DNA of 64,000 bases from Methanolinea sp. (GTDB lineage: Archaea; Halobacteriota; Methanomicrobia; Methanomicrobiales; Methanospirillaceae), in the NCBI GenBank assembly GCA_030055515.1, contig JASFYI010000004.1:92442-156441 (forward strand), read 5' to 3'. The position numbers and the translations under genes were made by a program. Each line of letters begins with the position of its first letter. Positions within the stretch are counted from its first letter, which is position 1. The notes under the pieces were generated by a model. It searched no databases and was not told where the DNA came from. It worked only from the letters and a program-made list of their open reading frames with translations. Positions 46,443 through 55,890 of the stretch are shown here, piece after piece.

Positions 46443-47270
46443 ATGGACGGGAACGTGCGCGAAGGAATGATGCCGACGGGTATCCCCTCCCTCGACCCTG
46501 TCATAGAGGGGGGCGTTCCCGCCGGGACCCTCGTCCTCCTCCTGAGCGATATCGGCGCCGGCGGGAACGAGTTTGCCTACACGTCCGTGATGCTCCTCTC
46601 CCGGAGGGCGAGCGATTCACCCGGGGGAGACCTCGCGATCCCGCGCGAAATATGTTACGTGACGTTCACGAAGGGGAGCAGGGACGTCCTCTCGGAGATG
46701 AAGCTCGCGTTTCACCAGGACCTGACGAGGGGTCTGGGACAGGTCAAGTTCATCGACCTCTCGAACATCTACTTCGACTCGAGCATCGTCCCGCTCGAAT
46801 GGTACTCGGAAAAGGACCTCTTCCGCCGTCTCCAGTCGAGGGGAGACCACGATACCCTCCTCGGGGCCCTCGCGGCCAGGCTCGGGGACGTCCCGCACAA
46901 GAGCCTCGTCGTCCTCGATTCCCTCACGGACCTCGCGACCCAGTACACGAGGGAAGGGTACTGGCACGACTTCGCGGCGTTCCTCCGGGGCCTCCAGCGG
47001 GTGACGAAGGAGTGGGACACGACCGTGTACCTCATCCTCACCAAGGGCATCCTCGAGGTCTCCCGCGAGAGGGAGATATCGGACATCTGCGACGCGGTGA
47101 TCTCTTTCCGGTGGGAGGAGACGACGGGCGGCCGGCGCCAGAGGGTAATGTACTTCGAGAAGTTCCGGGGCCTCATGCCCCACCTCGAGGAGAACGACCT
47201 CGTGAAATTCGCCGTGCGGATATCCTCTAACGAGGGCTTCGACGTGAGCAACATCAGGGTGGTCGTGTGA
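46443..47270 (+). CDS. KaiC-like RecA-fold protein with degenerate P-loop
   Basis: About 275 residues. The opening MPTGIPSLDPVIEGGVPAG is the KaiC/RadA-like entrance, but the place of Walker A reads SDIGAGGNEFAY, without the GKT/GKS needed for nucleotide binding. A Walker B-like KSLVVLDSLTDL remains. ATG 46443 has a GGAAGG site, while ATG 46413 lies too close to the predicted transcript start. It overlaps a second KaiC-like gene by 4 bases (GTGA). The arrangement suggests a regulatory subunit paired with an active one. Confidence 0.78.
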   Translation: MDGNVREGMMPTGIPSLDPVIEGGVPAGTLVLLLSDIGAGGNEFAYTSVMLLSRRASDSPGGDLAIPREICYVTFTKGSRDVLSEMKLAFHQDLTRGLGQVKFIDLSNIYFDSSIVPLEWYSEKDLFRRLQSRGDHDTLLGALAARLGDVPHKSLVVLDSLTDLATQYTREGYWHDFAAFLRGLQRVTKEWDTTVYLILTKGILEVSREREISDICDAVISFRWEETTGGRRQRVMYFEKFRGLMPHLEENDLVKFAVRISSNEGFDVSNIRVVV

Positions 47271-47968
47271 ACGGCGGCCAGCGCGTGAGAATCGGCATCG
47301 AGGGACTGGACCAGATGATGGGGGGCGGCCTCATCCCCGGGACCATCTGCGCGATCATCGGGACCTACGGGACGGGGAAGACCACATTCGGGTTGCAGTT
47401 CGCGTGGGAGGGGCTCGTAAGCGGCGAGAAGGTCATCTACATCAGCCTCGAGGAGCGCGAGGACAGGCTCCTCCTGTACATGAAGGACAAGGGATGGGAC
47501 ATCGGGCAGTACCTCGACGGCAGGTTCACGGTCTTAAAGCTCGATCCCTCCGACTTCAACCTCGCGATCAACAGCATCAAGAACGAGCTGCCCGCCCTCG
47601 TCCGCCAGATGGGGGCAAAGAGGGTCGTCATCGACCCCATCTCGCTCTTCGAGGATCTCTTTGACCGCAACTCGGACAGGAGGAGGGAGATGTTCCGGCT
47701 GATCGACACGCTCCGGGAACAGAACTGCACGATCGTGATCACGAGCGAGACCGACAAGGACAACCCGTTCACGAGCCGGCACAACCTCATCGAGTACCTC
47801 GCCGACACCGTCATCCTCCTCCGCTACGTGAGGCCCTCCGACCTGACCGACGTCCACCTCGCGCTCGAGGTCGTCAAGATGAGGCTCTCCCCCCACTCGA
47901 GGGAGATCAAGCCCTACGAGATCCAGCAGAACCAGGTCCTCGTGTACACGGAGGCAAACGTCTTCTGA
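47267..47968 (+). CDS. KaiC-like RecA-fold ATPase with intact P-loop
   Basis: 233 residues with a single KaiC domain. IEGLDQMMGGGLIPGT leads into Walker A GTYGTGKTTFG (about residues 33-43). A catalytic glutamate pair is seen in ISLEEREDR, and Walker B reads KRVVIDPISLF. The start GTG sits inside the previous gene's stop, so the two are coupled. Small KaiC-like proteins include ArlH, the ATPase regulator of the archaellum motor. The divergent pilus operon makes a similar role worth testing, though signal transduction or another role is possible. Confidence 0.82.
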   Translation: MNGGQRVRIGIEGLDQMMGGGLIPGTICAIIGTYGTGKTTFGLQFAWEGLVSGEKVIYISLEEREDRLLLYMKDKGWDIGQYLDGRFTVLKLDPSDFNLAINSIKNELPALVRQMGAKRVVIDPISLFEDLFDRNSDRRREMFRLIDTLREQNCTIVITSETDKDNPFTSRHNLIEYLADTVILLRYVRPSDLTDVHLALEVVKMRLSPHSREIKPYEIQQNQVLVYTEANVF

Positions 47969-48001
47969 CGGGGAATGGGGCCTGCTCTCCCCACGCTCTT
48001 T

Positions 48002-48268
48002 TCAGAAATCCCCTATCCCGAGGAGGTGGAGGACGATGACGATGAGCGCCCCCGGGATGCCGCCGAGGATGCAGAGGATGACGGTGACGAGGGAGTAAGG
48101 GATCTCAGGGCGCCCGAGGAACTCCATCACACCGGAAACGTTCACGAGGAAGAGGGTCAGGAGGCCGAGAACCGAGTTGACGACGAGTTTCAGGATGTCC
48201 TTGAGGAGGAAGAAGAGGGCGACTGCGATGAGGATCCCCGCGGCGAGAACCGTGTAATCGGCGTTCAT
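48002..48268 (-). CDS. BofA-family small membrane protein
   Basis: 88 residues with two or three hydrophobic helices. FFLLKDILKLVVNSVLGLLTL and GIPGALIVIVLHLLGI fit the pro-sigma-K processing inhibitor BofA family. In Bacillus BofA restrains an intramembrane protease. No such system is known in archaea, so the name only marks the family. It is the last gene of a four-gene proteolysis operon and overlaps pmbA by 4 bases. Confidence 0.8.
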   Translation of the reverse strand: MNADYTVLAAGILIAVALFFLLKDILKLVVNSVLGLLTLFLVNVSGVMEFLGRPEIPYSLVTVILCILGGIPGALIVIVLHLLGIGDF

Positions 48269-49551
48269 TCTCCATTACCAATTATTCTCTGGTTTTTTAA
48301 TCTTATCGAGGGGAGGACGCAGCACCCAACGACCTTCTCTTCAACGGAGAGACCCCCCGTCTCGCGCAGCATCTCAAAGACGTTCCCCGCGAGCATGGCC
48401 TTCCTCACCGAAAACTCGTGCACCCCGCCGCGGGTGTAGTAGGCGTTCGCGAGTTCCACGGAAAAATCCCCGGTGAGGGGATTTGCGGTGTGGCCCCCGA
48501 CGACGTCGTGCACCCACAGCGCGTCCCGCTCGAGGATGTCCCGGCGGGGACCGTCCACCGTGACGCAGTGGAACCCGACCGTCACGCCGCCGGGCCCGGA
48601 CCGGACGGCGCTCCCCGTCGTCGCTGCCCCGAACTGGTACGCGGTCTTCAGGTCGTAGGCGAACGACCGGAGGATCCCCCCCTCGATGAGCGGGAGCCGC
48701 CGTGTCGGGGTCCCCTCCGCGTCCCACAGGCAGCTCCCGAGCCCCCGGGGGTGGAAGGGGTCGTCTGAAAGGGAGAGCGACCTGTCGCACACTTCCTCCC
48801 CGAGGTGCCCGGCGAGCCGCGACCGCCCGGTGTGGACATTCCTCCCGGAGAGCGCGGGGAGGAATACATTCCCGAGCAGCTGGCCGAAAGCGTCCGGCGA
48901 GAGGACGACATCGTAGTTCCCCGTCGGGATGTCCCTCCCCCCGTGGGAGGTCGCGGCGAGGTATGCCGCCCTCTCGCCGACGGAGACGGGGTCAAAGTCC
49001 ATCTTCCACGACGCCACGTACTCGTACCCCGTCGACTGTTCCCTTATCGCCTCGAGTCCCGCGCTGACGGCACTCTCCCTCTCCTCGCAGTAGAGCCCCC
49101 TGCTGTTCGCGAGAATCGTCTGGTACTGGGATACCTGGGCACTCCCTGAGACGATCTCCACGGGGTATCCCGATGCGCCCTCCACCATGCCGGCGATCAG
49201 CGCGCGCACGCGCCCCGGCTCGGGGACGAGCGACCCGTCGTAGTTGAGGGATCCCTCCCTCGTTTGGAGGGGGCCGGGCAGCCCGCCCCACTGGAGCGGC
49301 GCGGCGAGCGCGGAACTTTTGAGCGCGGCCTCCAGGCATTCCTCCCACCTGTCGGGGTTCCCGGTCGACGAGGCTCCTATCCTCCCCCCGGAGATTACCC
49401 TGACCGAGAGGACGCGGTGTTCTAAACCCGCGGCACAGGAGATCTCCTCCTTCTTCAGCCTCGCGGAGACGGTCTTCCCCGTCGAAAGGAAGACCTCGAC
49501 CTCGTCTGCCCTCTCCTCTCCTGCCTTCAGGATATCCTCAATTATCTCCAC
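48265..49551 (-). CDS. pmbA: TldD/PmbA family protein, PmbA-type (TldE)
   Basis: About 428 residues. The TldE partner of the heterodimeric TldD/TldE zinc protease. It lacks the HExxxH motif, as TldE does. Recognisable parts are RADEVEVFLSTGKTVSARLK, DRSLSLSDDPFHPRGLGSCLWDAEGTPTRR and the C-terminal NPLTGDFSVELANAYYTRGG. The start is probably GTG 49551, overlapping tldD by 14 bases, and GTG 49557 is also possible. Confidence 0.9.
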   Translation of the reverse strand: MEIIEDILKAGEERADEVEVFLSTGKTVSARLKKEEISCAAGLEHRVLSVRVISGGRIGASSTGNPDRWEECLEAALKSSALAAPLQWGGLPGPLQTREGSLNYDGSLVPEPGRVRALIAGMVEGASGYPVEIVSGSAQVSQYQTILANSRGLYCEERESAVSAGLEAIREQSTGYEYVASWKMDFDPVSVGERAAYLAATSHGGRDIPTGNYDVVLSPDAFGQLLGNVFLPALSGRNVHTGRSRLAGHLGEEVCDRSLSLSDDPFHPRGLGSCLWDAEGTPTRRLPLIEGGILRSFAYDLKTAYQFGAATTGSAVRSGPGGVTVGFHCVTVDGPRRDILERDALWVHDVVGGHTANPLTGDFSVELANAYYTRGGVHEFSVRKAMLAGNVFEMLRETGGLSVEEKVVGCCVLPSIRLKNQRIIGNGE

Positions 49552-50878
49552 TGCCACCCACCACCGCGTCGCGGAGGAGGACATGCGGCGCGCCGTCGCT
49601 CACGGGGACCGTCTGCCCCCCTTTCCCGCAGTACCCCGGGTGCATCTTCCGGTCCCTGCCGCAGAGGACGATGTTGTGCAGGGTGGCGAGGATCTCCCCG
49701 GAGAGCGAGACGTCCCGGAGCATCGTGCGGCATTCCCCCCCCTCGACGAGGTACCCGTACTCGGCGTTGAACTGGAAGACACCCCTCCCGGGATCCACCT
49801 GTCCGCCCCGCGACCCGCACAGGAGGACGCCCTCCCGGCATTCCCGGAGAATCTCCTCGAGGGTCGCGTCCCCTCCCTCGATGTAGGTGTTGCTCATCCT
49901 GACCTGCGGGGGTTTCCCGGGCATTGCCCTCGCGTTCCCCGCGTGCCCGAATCCCACCTCGGGGAGCGTCTCCCTGCTGTGGAGGAACGACTTCAGGATC
50001 CCCTTCTCCACGATCGTTGTCCTCTCCACCCTGCTCCCCTCCGCGTCCACCGGTTCGAACCCGAATTCGGGGAGGGTGGGATCGTCGACGATCGTCACGG
50101 CCTCGCTCCCGATCCTCTCCCCGATCTTCCCGGCGAGGACCGAGCCCCCTTCCTGCACGATGTCGGCCTCGCTCGCGTGCCCGATCGCCTCGTGGGCAAA
50201 GACCCCCGCGAGCTCCGGGTCGAGCACGGCATTCATCACGCCGCCCCGGGGTCTCTTCGCGTCGAGGAGGGCGATTGCCCTGCGGGCCGCCGAGAGGCCG
50301 TCCTCCTGCCGGTGGTACAGGGGGAAGTCCTGGAGGGAATGCCTCCGCTCGTACCCCATCTGCATCTCGCCATTCCGCCCGGCGACCGCGAGGACGGAGT
50401 AGCCTGACCGGACGACGGAATAGGTGTGCTCGTTCCCGCCGGAGTCCTCGAAGTGGACGTTCTCGAACCTCTCGGTGTACGTGGCCCTCGTGCTCCTGAT
50501 CCCGGGGATTCGTGCAGCCTTCTCTATCTCGAGGAGGAGCCTCCCCTTCTCCTCGAGGTCGACGGAGAGCGGGTCGTTTTTCAATGGCGGAACGGGAACC
50601 ATCCCGGGGACGGCATCCGCGAGGACAACCGCTTCTTCCGTGAGGTCCGCGAGGGCCGCTGCTTTCCCGAGCAGTTCCTCGAATTTCTCGCCGCGGGGGC
50701 GGACGTAGTGGTCGACGGCGAGGACACCCCACCCCCTCGGCCCGAGGACCCTGACGACGGCCCGGTCGACGAAGCTTGTCCCGGCAGACTCGATGCGGGA
50801 ATTCTCGATCTCGACCTGGGTGATGCTCCCGCTCACGTGGCGGATGTCGTAGTACCTTATCCGCGGCGTCTCTCTCAT
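49538..50878 (-). CDS. tldD: TldD zinc metalloprotease subunit
   Basis: 446 residues. The catalytic motif [11 protein letters not shown] (HExxxH) lies near residue 227, followed by [20 protein letters not shown] and [14 protein letters not shown]. TldD/TldE dimers degrade unfolded or small peptides and, in bacteria, mature some peptide antibiotics. It overlaps the lon stop by 4 bases and pmbA by 14, so all three are probably made together. Confidence 0.93.
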   Translation of the reverse strand: MRETPRIRYYDIRHVSGSITQVEIENSRIESAGTSFVDRAVVRVLGPRGWGVLAVDHYVRPRGEKFEELLGKAAALADLTEEAVVLADAVPGMVPVPPLKNDPLSVDLEEKGRLLLEIEKAARIPGIRSTRATYTERFENVHFEDSGGNEHTYSVVRSGYSVLAVAGRNGEMQMGYERRHSLQDFPLYHRQEDGLSAARRAIALLDAKRPRGGVMNAVLDPELAGVFAHEAIGHASEADIVQEGGSVLAGKIGERIGSEAVTIVDDPTLPEFGFEPVDAEGSRVERTTIVEKGILKSFLHSRETLPEVGFGHAGNARAMPGKPPQVRMSNTYIEGGDATLEEILRECREGVLLCGSRGGQVDPGRGVFQFNAEYGYLVEGGECRTMLRDVSLSGEILATLHNIVLCGRDRKMHPGYCGKGGQTVPVSDGAPHVLLRDAVVGGSGDN

Positions 50879-52791
50879 GCGGGGGTCGTGGGGATTCCCG
50901 CGCCCTCGAGGAAACTCCCCGACGGCGCGGTCGCGAGCCTCCGTAGCTTGTTCAGGAACCCCTCGCGGTTCTCGGGGACGAGCGCGATCTTGAGGACATC
51001 GTCGATGTGGTCGACGGGGACTATCGTCACCATCGAGCGGTAGCGCTCCTCGATGAGGACATCGTCGAGGTTTGCCCTCGGGATGAGGACGGTCTTTATC
51101 CCCGCCTTCGCCGCGGCCTCGATCTTGAACGTGACGCCGCCCACGGGGAGGACGTCGCCCCGCACGGAGAGCGAGCCGGTCATCGCGATGTCCTGCCGGA
51201 CGGGGATGTTCTCGATGGCACTGATGACGGCCGTGGCAACGCTTATCGAGGCCGAGTCCCCCTCCACGCCGCCGTACGTGCCGATGAACTGGATGTGGAT
51301 GTCGATGTTCTTGATGTCCTTGCCCGTGAACTTCTTCAGGATCGCGCTCACGTTCTTTATCGACTCCTGCGCGATCTCCTTGAGCATGCCCGTCGCGATC
51401 ACGGTCCCGCTCGCACCCTGCGCGGGCGTGACCTCGGCCATGATCGGGAGGACCGAGCCCGAGTCGCTCCCCATGACCGCGAGGCCATTGACCCTGCCCA
51501 CGCGTGTCCCCTCGACGACGGTGAGCTCGTACTCCCTGCTCCGCCGGATGTACTCGTCGGAGACCTGGTCCTCGATGGACCGCGCGGTCTTCTTCGCGGC
51601 GATCACGTGCTCGGCCGTCGTGAGCTCGGCGCCCTGCTGGCGTGCGAGGTCTCCTGCGACCCTGATGAGACCCCCCATGTCCCTGAGCTTGAGGGTGAGG
51701 TGACCCTTCCTGTTCGACCGGCGGCGGGCTTCCCGTATGACCTCCTCGATCGCGCTCCTGTCAAAGTGGGGGATCTTGCCGTCCTTCTTGACCTCCTGCG
51801 CGATGAAACGGATGAATTTCTCGCGGTTCTCGGGCGTGTCGGGCATTGTCTCGCTCATGTAGATCTCGTACCCGTACCCCCTGATGCGCGACCGCAGTGC
51901 GGGGTGCATCTGCTGGATGGCATCGAGGTTCCCCGCGGCGACCATGATGAACCTGCAGGGGACGGGCTCGGTCCTCACCATCGCGCCGCTCGACCGCTCG
52001 CTCTGGCCCGTGATGGGGAACTCCCCCTCCTGCAGCGCCGTGAGGAGGTTCTGCTGGGAGTGCATGGAGAGGGTGTTGATCTCGTCGATGAAGAGGACGC
52101 CCTTGTGTGCCCTGTGGATTGCCCCCGCCTCGACGCGTTCGTGGCTCGGTGTCTCGAGCCCGCCGCTCTGGAACGGGTCGTGGCGGACGTCGCCGAGGAG
52201 AGCACCCGCGTGGGATCCCGTCGCGTCGATGAACGGGGCAGTCGCGGTCGCGTCGTTCGAGACGAGGAGCTTGGGGACCATCGCCTCCTCGCGCGGCGTG
52301 GCATACCGGAGCGCCATGAACACGAACGCTGCCGCGAGGATACCCATGAGCCACTGGCCCTGGATGAACGCGTAGCCGAGGATCCCGATGAGGAGGAGCA
52401 TGAGCAGTGTATTCCGGAACTGGATCTTCTTCTTGGCCTCGGCCTTGTGGGCGGCCACGATCTGCTTCCCGCGACCTGCAGGGACGGTTCTCACGATGGG
52501 GTTGTTCGGGTCGTCGGAGTTGGGGTACACGAGGATGTCCTGCAGTTCCTCCTTCGGGAGGAGTTCTGCCATTGCCTTCGCGAGCATGGACTTGCCCGTC
52601 CCCGGGCTCCCTATCATCATCACGTGGCGCCTCTGGATCGCCGCCTTCCTGATGACCTCGACGGCGTGGTCCTGCCCGATGACCTGGTCGATGAGGGACG
52701 AGGGGACTTCGACCTTCGACGAATCGGCAACCGTTACTTCGACAGGAGCCTCTTCATCCCGGACCGTGCCTGCAATCGCATCGTCTGACAT
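50875..52791 (-). CDS. lonB: Membrane-bound archaeal Lon protease (LonB)
   Basis: 638 residues. Walker [19 protein letters not shown] lies near residue 55. Two membrane helices interrupt the AAA module (about 130-165). Walker B is in [11 protein letters not shown]. The C-terminal Ser-Lys protease domain has catalytic serine near 513 (GVEGDSAS) and lysine near 556. It degrades damaged and regulatory proteins at the membrane. It is the first gene of the lon-tldD-pmbA-bofA unit and has its own promoter with an inverted repeat. Confidence 0.96.
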   Translation of the reverse strand: MSDDAIAGTVRDEEAPVEVTVADSSKVEVPSSLIDQVIGQDHAVEVIRKAAIQRRHVMMIGSPGTGKSMLAKAMAELLPKEELQDILVYPNSDDPNNPIVRTVPAGRGKQIVAAHKAEAKKKIQFRNTLLMLLLIGILGYAFIQGQWLMGILAAAFVFMALRYATPREEAMVPKLLVSNDATATAPFIDATGSHAGALLGDVRHDPFQSGGLETPSHERVEAGAIHRAHKGVLFIDEINTLSMHSQQNLLTALQEGEFPITGQSERSSGAMVRTEPVPCRFIMVAAGNLDAIQQMHPALRSRIRGYGYEIYMSETMPDTPENREKFIRFIAQEVKKDGKIPHFDRSAIEEVIREARRRSNRKGHLTLKLRDMGGLIRVAGDLARQQGAELTTAEHVIAAKKTARSIEDQVSDEYIRRSREYELTVVEGTRVGRVNGLAVMGSDSGSVLPIMAEVTPAQGASGTVIATGMLKEIAQESIKNVSAILKKFTGKDIKNIDIHIQFIGTYGGVEGDSASISVATAVISAIENIPVRQDIAMTGSLSVRGDVLPVGGVTFKIEAAAKAGIKTVLIPRANLDDVLIEERYRSMVTIVPVDHIDDVLKIALVPENREGFLNKLRRLATAPSGSFLEGAGIPTTPA

Positions 52792-52807
52792 TAATAGAAT
52801 TATCCCT

Positions 52808-52841
52808 CATTCCCCGAACAGGGAATGTGATGTAATTTATT
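52808..52841 (-). promoter_or_regulatory. lonB promoter with perfect 7-base inverted repeat
   Basis: The TATA-like ATAAATTA lies at 52834-52841 on the minus strand. CATTCCC (52808-52814), six spacer bases and GGGAATG (52821-52827) make a perfect inverted repeat across the expected transcript start, ahead of ATG 52791. This is the usual place for an archaeal repressor operator. Confidence 0.5.
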
Positions 52842-52879
52842 CCTGCTCGTTTAAGTACTTTCAGCATGAGGCTGGATAC

Positions 52880-53734
52880 ATGCTGGTCGTGAGCACGGAG
52901 TATTCCCAGGTCCTCGCGGGGAGGATAGCGGGGGCCCTCTCCTGCCCCCTCGGGACCGTCCGGTTCTCCCGGTTCCCGGACGGCGAACATTACCTGCGGC
53001 TCGGGGAGGTGGACCGGGAGATGGTCGTGGTGGGGAGCATCCCCGATGCAGATGCCCTCGTGGAACTCCTCCTCCTCGTGGACGCGTGCGAGGGAGCGGA
53101 GGTCACCCTCGTGGTTCCGTATTTGGGTTACGCGAGGCAGGACAGGAAATTCCACGAGGGAGAACCCCTCAGCGCGAGGGCGATCTGCAGGGCACTCTCG
53201 TGCGGGGTATCCCGCGTCATCACGGTCCACGTGCACGACCCCTCTGTTCTCTCCCATTTCCGCGTCGCCGCCCACGACGCGAGCATCGCGGAGGAGATAG
53301 GGAATTACATCGCGCAGCTCCCCGCGGGCGACCCCCTCGTCCTCGCCCCCGACGACGGGGCACTGCCGTTCGCGCGGGCAGTCGCGGGGACCCGCGACTG
53401 GGACGTCGACCACCTCGAGAAGACCCGGATATCAGGGGAGGAAGTCCGGATCGAACCGCGGACGCTGGATGCGGACGGGAGGGACGTGGTCATCGTGGAC
53501 GATATCATCTCCACGGGCGGGACGCTCATCACCGCTGCAAGGATGCTCCGCGAGCAGGGCGCGGCGAGGGTGTACTCTGCCTGCGTCCACGGCGTCCTCG
53601 CGGAGGGGGCGTACTCACGCCTCGTGGCCGGCGGATTTGCAGAAGTGGCCTGCAGCGACACCCTCGAGCGGGCCTGCAGCAGGTACTCCGCGGGCCGCGC
53701 GGTCGCGGAGACGATACTCGGATGCTCGAGGTAG
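52880..53734 (+). CDS. prs: Ribose-phosphate diphosphokinase (PRPP synthetase)
   Basis: About 284 residues, shorter than bacterial enzymes, as in other archaea. It makes PRPP for nucleotide and cofactor synthesis. RFPDGEHYLRL, YLGYARQDRKFHEGEPLSA and the PRPP loop DVVIVDDIISTGGTLI are clear. TATA-like GTTTAAGTAC at about 52849-52858 gives an almost leaderless transcript. The 3' end overlaps rtcA by 13 bases. Confidence 0.93.
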   Translation: MLVVSTEYSQVLAGRIAGALSCPLGTVRFSRFPDGEHYLRLGEVDREMVVVGSIPDADALVELLLLVDACEGAEVTLVVPYLGYARQDRKFHEGEPLSARAICRALSCGVSRVITVHVHDPSVLSHFRVAAHDASIAEEIGNYIAQLPAGDPLVLAPDDGALPFARAVAGTRDWDVDHLEKTRISGEEVRIEPRTLDADGRDVVIVDDIISTGGTLITAARMLREQGAARVYSACVHGVLAEGAYSRLVAGGFAEVACSDTLERACSRYSAGRAVAETILGCSR

Positions 53735-54723
53735 ACGGGTCCACGCTGGAAGGGGGCGGCCAGATCGTCAGGACGGCGGTCGCGCTCTCGGCGATCACGG
53801 GCAAACCCTGCCGCATCGTGAAAATCCGGGCGGGGAGGAGGGAACCGGGCCTCGGCCACCAGCACATCGCCGCCGTCAGGGCGGTCGCGGACCTGTGCGA
53901 CGCGGAGGTATCGGGCTGCCGTGCCGGGAGCGGCGAGATGACCTTCATCCCCGGCCCCCTCGCCGAGAGGAGCGTGAGGGTGGACGTCGGGACTGCGGGG
54001 AGCATCCCGCTCGTCCTGCAGGCATGGCTCCCCGTCGCACTCGCCGCGGGGGGAGAGATCACGGTCCTCGGGGGGACGGAGGTCCAGAGGAGCCCGACCA
54101 TCGACTACACGGCCCGCGTCCTCGTTCCCTTCCTGCGGGAGCACGGCGCCGACATCTCCCTCGAGATCCGGCAGAGGGGCTATTACCCCCGGGGAGGGGG
54201 GGAGGTCTCCGTGCGCGTCCGCCCGTCCCGGATTGCGCCGCTCGATCCCACCCGCTCCCGGCAGGCAGAACCCCGGGGGATCGTCTCGTGCAGCGCGGGG
54301 CTCCCGGACCACGTGACAGAGAGGCAGGCCGCCGCGGCATCGCGCGTTCTCCACGAGGCAACGAAGTTGGAGTTCCCCGTGGAGAGGGATGTCCGTCCCG
54401 GGCCGGGGACAGGGAGTTCCGTGACGGCGTGGATGGGCTGGAAGGGGGGGACCGCGCTCGGGAAGCCGGGGTACCGCGCGGAGCGGGTCGGCAGCGACGC
54501 GGCATCGGCCCTCCTCGCGGAACTCGGTGCCGGCGGCCTCGTCGACAAGTACCTCGCCGACCAGCTGCTGGTCTACTGTGCACTGGCAGGGGGATCCTTT
54601 ACCACCCACGCGTGCACCCTCCACGCGAGGACGGTGTGCTGGGTGCTGGGACTCTTTGGGTTCCGCGTGCGCGTCACGGAAGGAGAGACGGTGACCTTTG
54701 CGGCAGAGAAGCAGAGTCCTTGA
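53722..54723 (+). CDS. rtcA: RNA 3'-terminal phosphate cyclase
   Basis: About 333 residues. It converts RNA 3'-phosphate ends to 2',3'-cyclic phosphate using ATP. The N-terminal DGSTLEGGGQIVRTAVALS and RQRGYYPRGGGEV motifs are diagnostic, and the C-terminal part includes VDKYLADQLLVYCAL with HACTLHARTVCWVLGLFGF. A catalytic histidine is expected in the last of these. ATG 53722 lies inside the prs end, and the gene overlaps nob1 by 26 bases. Confidence 0.92.
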   Translation: MLEVDGSTLEGGGQIVRTAVALSAITGKPCRIVKIRAGRREPGLGHQHIAAVRAVADLCDAEVSGCRAGSGEMTFIPGPLAERSVRVDVGTAGSIPLVLQAWLPVALAAGGEITVLGGTEVQRSPTIDYTARVLVPFLREHGADISLEIRQRGYYPRGGGEVSVRVRPSRIAPLDPTRSRQAEPRGIVSCSAGLPDHVTERQAAAASRVLHEATKLEFPVERDVRPGPGTGSSVTAWMGWKGGTALGKPGYRAERVGSDAASALLAELGAGGLVDKYLADQLLVYCALAGGSFTTHACTLHARTVCWVLGLFGFRVRVTEGETVTFAAEKQSP

Positions 54724-55162
54724 CGCGACAGCATTCTTCCTCGATATCCCGCTCGAGGGCGAACTCCTCACGACGCCCGGAGTGGTCGGGGAGGTCGTCG
54801 ACCTAGAGTCCAAGTGCCGGCTCGAGGTCCTCCTCGCCGCGGGCCTCGCGGTCAGGACCCCTGCCGCGGCCTCACTTAAATCAGTGGAAGTTGCAGCGGT
54901 CGAGACCGGGGATGATCCCGTTCTCTCCGCCGCGGACCGCGAGGTGCTCGCGCTCGCGCTCGAGACGGGATCGGAGATAGTGACGGACGACTTCGCAGTG
55001 CAGAACGTCGCGGCGCACCTCGGAATCCCCGTCGTCCCCATCCAGCAGAGGAGAGCGAGGAAGCGGAAGTGGAAGTTCCGGTGCCCGGCCTGCGGGAAGG
55101 CGGCCGACGGGCCCGGTGACTGCCCGGTCTGCGGATCTCTCCTGAAAAGAACACTTAAGTGA
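54698..55162 (+). CDS. nob1: Endonuclease Nob1 (PIN domain and zinc ribbon)
   Basis: 154 residues. The PIN domain has the catalytic aspartates in VLDATAFF, SAADREVLALAL and IVTDDFAVQNVA. The C-terminal zinc ribbon reads CPACGKAADGPGDCPVCG. Nob1 cleaves the 3' end of pre-16S rRNA. The start is a TTG at 54698, with no good ATG or GTG nearby, and overlaps rtcA. Another RNA-end enzyme upstream supports a shared RNA processing unit. Confidence 0.9.
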   Translation: MRQRSRVLDATAFFLDIPLEGELLTTPGVVGEVVDLESKCRLEVLLAAGLAVRTPAAASLKSVEVAAVETGDDPVLSAADREVLALALETGSEIVTDDFAVQNVAAHLGIPVVPIQQRRARKRKWKFRCPACGKAADGPGDCPVCGSLLKRTLK

Positions 55163-55183
55163 GGCGGTGCATATCCTTTTCCC

Positions 55184-55807
55184 ATGTCGTCTCTCGACGA
55201 GCTGATAGAGAAGGCGAGATCTCTCCTCTCGGAGGGCCATAGTCCGGGCCAGATCGCAGACGAGCTCTCACTCTCCATGGAGACTGTCACGTGGCTCCTG
55301 ACCCAACAGAAGGGCGTGGCTGTCCCCAAGGATGTCCACATCGACTGGACGAGCGTGAGCGGCCGGGGACCACTCCTCGACGGCCTCGCGATGATGCTGC
55401 TGCGCCAGTACTACGTCTCGCTCGAGGAAGAAACGGCGAGGGAAGAGGGCCGTTCCGATCGTTACCCCACGCTCGTCGTGGGGATCGCGGTCTCCGGCAT
55501 CCCCCTCGCGACACTGATCGCGGTCGAGGAGGACATCAAGCTCGCAATCTACCATCCCGCGAAGCACAGCACGAGGGACCCGCCCGTCGGTTCGATCAGC
55601 GGGAACTTCGCCTCGGTGAGCGGGGAGCGGTGCCTCATCGTGGATGACGTGATCACCTCGGGGAACACGATGCAGGACGTCGTGAAGTACCTGCGGAAGC
55701 ACGGCGCAACCCCTGTCGCGATCTGCGTGATCTTCGACAAGCGCGGTCTCCGCGAGGTGGATGGCGTTCCCGTCTATTCTCTCTTCAAGATCTCCCGGAT
55801 CGACTGA
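55184..55807 (+). CDS. gfcR: PyrE-like transcriptional regulator (GfcR family)
   Basis: 207 residues. An N-terminal helix-turn-helix (about 1-45, [24 protein letters not shown]) is followed by a phosphoribosyltransferase domain with the PRPP loop [17 protein letters not shown]. The GfcR family in haloarchaea regulates sugar catabolism genes. Binding of PRPP or nucleotides as signal is inferred. It follows nob1 by 21 bases on the same strand as prs, which makes a link to PRPP levels attractive. Confidence 0.88.
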   Translation: MSSLDELIEKARSLLSEGHSPGQIADELSLSMETVTWLLTQQKGVAVPKDVHIDWTSVSGRGPLLDGLAMMLLRQYYVSLEEETAREEGRSDRYPTLVVGIAVSGIPLATLIAVEEDIKLAIYHPAKHSTRDPPVGSISGNFASVSGERCLIVDDVITSGNTMQDVVKYLRKHGATPVAICVIFDKRGLREVDGVPVYSLFKISRID

Positions 55808-55842
55808 TACCATCCATTTTTCCGCGCGGTGGAATGGATTAA

Positions 55843-55850
55843 TTTATATA
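55843..55850 (+). promoter_or_regulatory. TATA box and Shine-Dalgarno of the thermosome gene
   Basis: TTTATATA at 55843-55850 puts transcription start near 55872. GGAGG at 55879-55883 is seven bases before ATG 55891. Both are among the strongest expression signals in the window, as expected for an abundant chaperonin. Confidence 0.7.
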
Positions 55851-55890
55851 GAAGTTTAATTCCATCTTTTACAGCATTGGAGGAACTGCT

